Origin: CAZXDS01 sp964639525
Lineage (GTDB): Bacteria > Bacteroidota > Ignavibacteria > Ignavibacteriales > Melioribacteraceae
Assembly: GCA_964639525.1 (NCBI GenBank)
Contig: CAZXDS010000147.1
Span: forward strand, 1 to 8,805
Direction: 5' to 3'
DNA: 8,805 bases
The position numbers were made by a program, and so were the translations under genes. Shown here piece by piece: positions 6,325 through 8,805 of the stretch (position 1 is the first letter of the stretch; every line of letters starts with the position of its first letter). The notes beneath the pieces are model-generated. The model had not been told where the DNA came from. It ran no database searches and was given only the letters and a program-made list of their open reading frames with translations.

Positions 6325-6742
6325 CGATATTCTTCCCCGACAAGAGATTTTTTGAGTTTACAAGCACAGTAGAAAAATCTTCCTTGTTCAAAAGTTCGTT
6401 TGAAAGAGTTAAAATATCATCGGACGTTACTGCATCAATTTTTTCAATGGTTTCTTCGATAGTCTTTACTCTGCCGAAATAAATTACCGATTGCGCCATT
6501 TGCATCATACGGTTTGTTGTGCTTTCCAAACTCATCAGCAGATTACCTTTCAGATATTCTTTGGCTCTGTTTAATTCCTTCCGTCCGACTTTCTTTCTTT
6601 TCAACTTTTCAAATTCATTATAAATTAGTTTCAATGCCTTTTGAACAGATTCCTCATTTGTTGAAAAGTAAACTCCAAAAGTAGATGTATCATAGAACGA
6701 ATTTAAAAAAGAATTAATCTGATAAGGAATTCCATAATTTTC
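6320..6742 (-). repeat. Duplicate of the peptidase gene 3' end, copy 1
   Basis: This segment matches 7387-7809 at a constant offset of 1067 bp. The 387 bases 6340-6726 are identical by eye. Differences are confined to the edges: 6325, 6326 and 6339 at one end, and 6727 and 6734-6737 at the other, after which similarity fades near 6742. The copy carries the last ~140 codons of the peptidase but no zinc site. Confidence 0.92.
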
Positions 6743-6748
6743 GATTAA
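6320..6748 (-). pseudogene. 5'-truncated copy of the M16 peptidase gene
   Basis: The open frame encodes the last ~140 residues of the M16 peptidase found at 7387-8640, from about the REKNG-ITYQINSF region (here IENYGIPYQINSF) to the natural stop. It ends SGKNIA where the intact gene ends LGKNIT. It lacks the HxxEH zinc motif and the first ~280 residues, so it cannot be an active peptidase. A Met at codon 6634-6632 could start a 104-residue peptide, but no ribosome site or promoter is seen there. The frame is directly continuous with the toxin gene upstream, separated only by the toxin's TAA (6751-6749). The remnant may therefore be transcribed as the 3' untranslated part of the toxin mRNA. 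Confidence 0.88.
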
Positions 6749-7093
6749 TTATCTATTTGCAATTTCTTTTGCAATAATTTCAAGAATATCAGATAGCTCA
6801 ATTGAATAGTTCTCCGATACTTTATCTTCCTGATGTTTATGGTGCGGATATGTTTTCAGAGACTTATAATGTGGGGCATTATCCCAACGACAAATCAACT
6901 CACCTTCTTTAGTTTGCCAATGATATGAATAATTTCTTTCTTTTAAGTCGCTATATTCCCTGATAAATAATTCTGTGGAATCAATGAGAGTAGCAAAAAT
7001 TTTAATATAAAAACCAAATTCGAAATTTTTAAAAATACCAATTTTATAGGAAGAAACAACTCTGCTGCTATCAAGCGACTTTAAAATTTCCAT
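6749..7093 (-). CDS. TumE-like (DUF6516) toxin candidate
   Basis: This 114-residue protein has the conserved pattern of the TumE/DUF6516 family: ELFIREY at residues 41-47, YSYHWQ at 55-60, RWDNAPHY at 69-76 and YPHHKH at 82-87. The histidine-rich, acidic arrangement suggests a catalytic or metal-binding site, but the reaction is not known to me. Members of this family are regarded as toxins of two-gene toxin-antitoxin systems. The gene starts inside the 3' end of the antitoxin-like gene (23-nt overlap, different frame), so the pair is translationally coupled, and no separate ribosome site is seen. Its stop codon is in frame with the truncated peptidase copy that follows immediately. Family assignment is from remembered motifs; toxicity is inferred. 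Confidence 0.75.
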   Translation of the reverse strand: MEILKSLDSSRVVSSYKIGIFKNFEFGFYIKIFATLIDSTELFIREYSDLKERNYSYHWQTKEGELICRWDNAPHYKSLKTYPHHKHQEDKVSENYSIELSDILEIIAKEIANR

Positions 7094-7331
7094 CAGTAAA
7101 GTCTTTTTTGTTTTTCAACAAAGTTTTGTAAACATTTTCAAAGGATTTCCATTCAAGATAATCATCCCATTTCACAAAATCCTCTTGCTGCTTTTTTATG
7201 GATTTTTCAAACTCACTAAACTCCATTTTATATTTATTACGGAATAATGATAACTTATCTTCTGCAATATGAAGTTCGTAAATTAAATCCGTATAATAAT
7301 ATTTTTTTGCGGTTTCTATTTCAATTGTCAT
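7071..7331 (-). CDS. Antitoxin-like partner of the TumE-like protein
   Basis: The product is an 86-residue, charged, probably helical protein with no visible helix-turn-helix. Motifs RNKYKMEFSEFEK (residues 31-43) and WDDYLEWKSF (55-64) resemble the small proteins encoded next to DUF6516 toxins, with their typical KY-x-M-x-F-x-x-F-E and W-x-x-Y-x-E-W patterns. It is the first gene of the pair and overlaps the toxin start by 23 nt, the usual antitoxin-then-toxin order. The ATG at 7331 has no clear Shine-Dalgarno site. A promoter candidate lies in the 55 nt between this gene and the peptidase stop codon. It could instead be a small helper of unknown role, but gene order and motifs favour an antitoxin. 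Confidence 0.68.
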   Translation of the reverse strand: MTIEIETAKKYYYTDLIYELHIAEDKLSLFRNKYKMEFSEFEKSIKKQQEDFVKWDDYLEWKSFENVYKTLLKNKKDFTDGNFKVA

Positions 7332-7352
7332 TGTACACTCAAATGTTATTTT

Positions 7353-7384
7353 TGAATTTAGAATATTTTATTTTAAAAATCAAA
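7353..7384 (-). promoter_or_regulatory. Promoter candidate of the toxin-antitoxin pair
   Basis: On the minus strand, TTTG (7384-7381) is followed after 20 nt by TAAATTCA (7360-7353), which keeps TA and TT of TAnnTTTG but lacks the final TG. The -33 element lies 2 nt past the peptidase stop codon, so a dedicated promoter would begin exactly at the cassette edge. The match is weak. Confidence 0.3.
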
Positions 7385-7386
7385 TA

Positions 7387-7809
7387 TTACGTTATATTCT
7401 TCCCCAACAAGAGATTTTTTGAGTTTACAAGCACAGTAGAAAAATCTTCCTTGTTCAAAAGTTCGTTTGAAAGAGTTAAAATATCATCGGACGTTACTGC
7501 ATCAATTTTTTCAATGGTTTCTTCGATAGTCTTTACTCTGCCGAAATAAATTACCGATTGCGCCATTTGCATCATACGGTTTGTTGTGCTTTCCAAACTC
7601 ATCAGCAGATTACCTTTCAGATATTCTTTGGCTCTGTTTAATTCCTTCCGTCCGACTTTCTTTCTTTTCAACTTTTCAAATTCATTATAAATTAGTTTCA
7701 ATGCCTTTTGAACAGATTCCTCATTTGTTGAAAAGTAAACTCCAAAAGTAGATGTATCATAGAACGAATTTAAAAAAGAATTAATCTGATAAGTAATTCC
7801 GTTTTTTTC
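7387..7809 (-). repeat. Peptidase gene 3' end, copy 2 (within the intact gene)
   Basis: This is the intact-gene counterpart of 6320-6742 and corresponds to about residues 278-417 of the peptidase. See copy 1 for the position of the differences. Confidence 0.92.
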
Positions 7810-8640
7810 ACGAATAGTATAGAACAACCGTGAACTGCTACCGCCGCCAAGTATGTGTGATAGCAGACTTACAGCCATTCTATTTTCAGAATTGTACCCA
7901 ATTGTATTTCGCCCGATAATAACATGAGCTTGGTTTATTGATTTTTCAAGAAACACATTGTCTTTGTTCGGAATTATATTTCTTACGGCTCTTTTTCTAT
8001 TTTTCCCGAAGGAACCGTTAAAGTATTTTTCGGTTAGTTCAATCAAATTATTTTGTTCAATCGCTCCGGAAGCCACAATAAAAAGTTTGTCGTTGCTGTA
8101 TTTTTTTTTGATGTAGTTTTTCAAATCAGCATTCTTAAAACCAAGCACATTCTTTTCCGTCCCGATAATCGGAAGTTCCAAACTGCTGCCCTTAAAAAGT
8201 ATTGATTCAAATTCATCAAATATTATTTCTTCAGGCGAGTCCTCAATATCTTTCATTTCATCAACTATAACACGGGATTCTTTTTCAATTTCCCTGTCAT
8301 CAAACAACGAATTTTGCAACATATCCGCAAGAACAGCGAATGTTTTCTCCAGGTTGTGCGAAAGTCCGCGCCCGTAAAAGCAAGTATGCTCTTTGGAAGT
8401 AAACGCATTTAAGTAACCGCCGAGAGCTTCTACTTCCATTGAAATTTGTTTTGCCGAGCGGCTCTGCGTTCCTTTAAAAAACATGTGCTCAAGAAAATGA
8501 CTAATGCCGTTGCTTTTCTTATTTTCATCACGTGTTCCTACATTAAACCGGAAACCGACTGAAAATGATTTTACATAAGGTAAGTTTTCCGAAACAACTG
8601 TAATTCCGTTTGCCAGCTTTGTTACACAAAATCGGTTCAT
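7387..8640 (-). CDS. M16-family zinc peptidase (processing-peptidase-like)
   Basis: This 417-residue metallopeptidase belongs to the pitrilysin/mitochondrial-processing-peptidase family. The inverted zinc motif is HFLEH at residues 48-52 (ligands H48 and H52, catalytic E51). E128 in VDEM lies 76 residues after H52, as expected for the third ligand. GGYLNAFTSKEHTCFY (74-89) and the SSRLFYTIREKNGITY segment near residue 280, with the conserved R/Y pair of the second half, complete the family pattern. No signal peptide is evident, so a cytoplasmic site is likely. The start is the ATG at 8640, with AGGA at 8653-8650; a TTG one codon upstream is open but not needed. A perfect Bacteroidota-style promoter lies 26 nt further upstream. 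Its last ~140 codons are duplicated downstream of a toxin-antitoxin pair. Confidence 0.93.
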   Translation of the reverse strand: MNRFCVTKLANGITVVSENLPYVKSFSVGFRFNVGTRDENKKSNGISHFLEHMFFKGTQSRSAKQISMEVEALGGYLNAFTSKEHTCFYGRGLSHNLEKTFAVLADMLQNSLFDDREIEKESRVIVDEMKDIEDSPEEIIFDEFESILFKGSSLELPIIGTEKNVLGFKNADLKNYIKKKYSNDKLFIVASGAIEQNNLIELTEKYFNGSFGKNRKRAVRNIIPNKDNVFLEKSINQAHVIIGRNTIGYNSENRMAVSLLSHILGGGSSSRLFYTIREKNGITYQINSFLNSFYDTSTFGVYFSTNEESVQKALKLIYNEFEKLKRKKVGRKELNRAKEYLKGNLLMSLESTTNRMMQMAQSVIYFGRVKTIEETIEKIDAVTSDDILTLSNELLNKEDFSTVLVNSKNLLLGKNIT

Positions 8641-8649
8641 CAATTATCA

Positions 8650-8653
8650 TCCT
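8650..8653 (-). promoter_or_regulatory. Ribosome binding site that fixes the peptidase start
   Basis: AGGA on the minus strand lies 9 nt before the ATG at 8640 and favours it over the TTG at 8643. The ATG overlapping this site (8651-8649) is out of frame. Confidence 0.65.
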
Positions 8654-8665
8654 AAAAAATAAGTG

Positions 8666-8697
8666 CAAATATAGATATTGATTAAGCCTTAGACAAA
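8666..8697 (-). promoter_or_regulatory. Bacteroidota-type promoter of the peptidase gene
   Basis: On the minus strand, TTTG (8697-8694), exactly 20 nt, then TATATTTG (8673-8666) give a full match to TTTG-N19-21-TAnnTTTG. The leader would be about 15-20 nt. This is the strongest promoter call in the window and the main hint to the organism's phylum. Confidence 0.75.
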
Positions 8698-8730
8698 CTG
8701 AATTTATAAAGCCAGCGATTCAGAGCCAAA

Positions 8731-8769
8731 ATTTCTGTAACACAGATTAGTAATCTGTGTTACAGAAAT
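8731..8769. repeat. Perfect 19-bp inverted repeat with one-base centre
   Basis: ATTTCTGTAACACAGATTA (8731-8749) and TAATCTGTGTTACAGAAAT (8751-8769) are fully complementary around a single G at 8750. There is no U-tract on either side, so an intrinsic terminator is doubtful. It ends one base before a possible ATG at 8770. It may be a dispersed REP/MITE-like palindrome or an operator between divergent genes. Confidence 0.8.
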
Positions 8770-8805
8770 ATGTCAAATTTAATCGGAAAATCAGTCGAAA
8801 GCCGG
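8770..8805 (+). CDS. Possible start of a + strand gene (12 codons visible)
   Basis: From ATG at 8770 the + strand reads MSNLIGKSVESR to the window edge. The IGKSV segment resembles the beginning of molybdenum hydroxylase large subunits, but 12 residues do not allow an assignment. No ribosome site or promoter is visible, and the start is directly against the 19-bp inverted repeat. A gene divergent from the peptidase is plausible; chance is equally possible. Confidence 0.25.
   Translation, partial: MSNLIGKSVESR

Larger units (their letters stand above)
6743..7386 (-). mobile_element. Candidate toxin-antitoxin cassette between two copies of a gene 3' end
   Basis: About 640 bp of unique DNA carry only an antitoxin-like gene, a toxin-like gene and a promoter candidate, flanked directly by the two peptidase-end copies. 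No transposase, integrase or terminal inverted repeat is visible. The geometry equals integration of a ~1.07-kb circle by one crossover in the repeat, or a tandem duplication. Mobility is inference. Confidence 0.4.

Noticed and set aside
6320..6634. Separate 104-residue gene starting at the Met codon at 6634
   Set aside because: It is an internal Met of the duplicated peptidase end; homology continues upstream to about 6742, so the whole is a truncated copy.
7247..7549. Open frame on + across 7247-7549
   Set aside because: It runs antisense to the antitoxin-like gene and the peptidase end; composition is typical of a shadow frame.
8641..8643. TTG at 8643 as the peptidase start
   Set aside because: The next codon is ATG and is well placed after AGGA; the TTG adds only one residue.

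Overview
The window looks like a chromosome of the Bacteroidota/Ignavibacteriota/Chlorobiota group. It is AT-rich, several genes lack Shine-Dalgarno sites, and six promoter candidates all fit the Bacteroidota pattern TTTG-N20-TAnnTTTG. The best match, TTTG-N20-TATATTTG, lies in front of an M16 peptidase gene. The assignment rests on promoter style and protein flavour, not on a marker gene.

Left part (1-2248, minus strand): a compact YtrA-type operon. A short GntR-family repressor (1800-2174) is followed by an ABC ATPase (928-1797) and two paralogous membrane permeases (265-909, and 1-255, which is cut by the window edge). A perfect 9-bp inverted repeat overlaps the operon promoter, so autoregulation is likely. 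This is a drug/peptide-exporter-like unit whose substrate cannot be read from sequence.

Middle part (2249-6293): three separate AAA+ ATPases of the AAA_14/DUF4143 type, two on + (2392-3561, 3656-4852) and one on - (5046-6215). Each has its own promoter candidate with a different palindrome on or beside it. Two keep a PD-(D/E)XK-like E/D/ExK set near the C-terminus; the middle one has QxC instead of ExK. The last 36 codons of a calcineurin-like metallophosphoesterase survive as a remnant at 4851-4979. A 31-bp near-perfect direct repeat (4851-4881 and 6294-6324) brackets this remnant plus the third ATPase gene.

Right part (6294-8697): an M16 zinc peptidase gene on - (7387-8640) is followed by a two-gene module (antitoxin-like 7071-7331, TumE/DUF6516-like toxin 6749-7093), and then by a second, nearly identical copy of the last ~420 bp of the peptidase gene (6320-6742). 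The full gene, the toxin-antitoxin cargo and the repeated 3' end together have the geometry expected after single-crossover integration or a tandem duplication. This is the most interesting structure in the window. The right edge (8644-8805) holds the peptidase promoter, a perfect 19-bp inverted repeat and possibly the first codons of a + strand gene.

Overall, housekeeping-like genes (the exporter operon and the peptidase) flank an accessory zone where small autonomous cassettes (three DUF4143 ATPases and one toxin-antitoxin pair) have settled against gene 3' ends, leaving gene-end copies and remnants.
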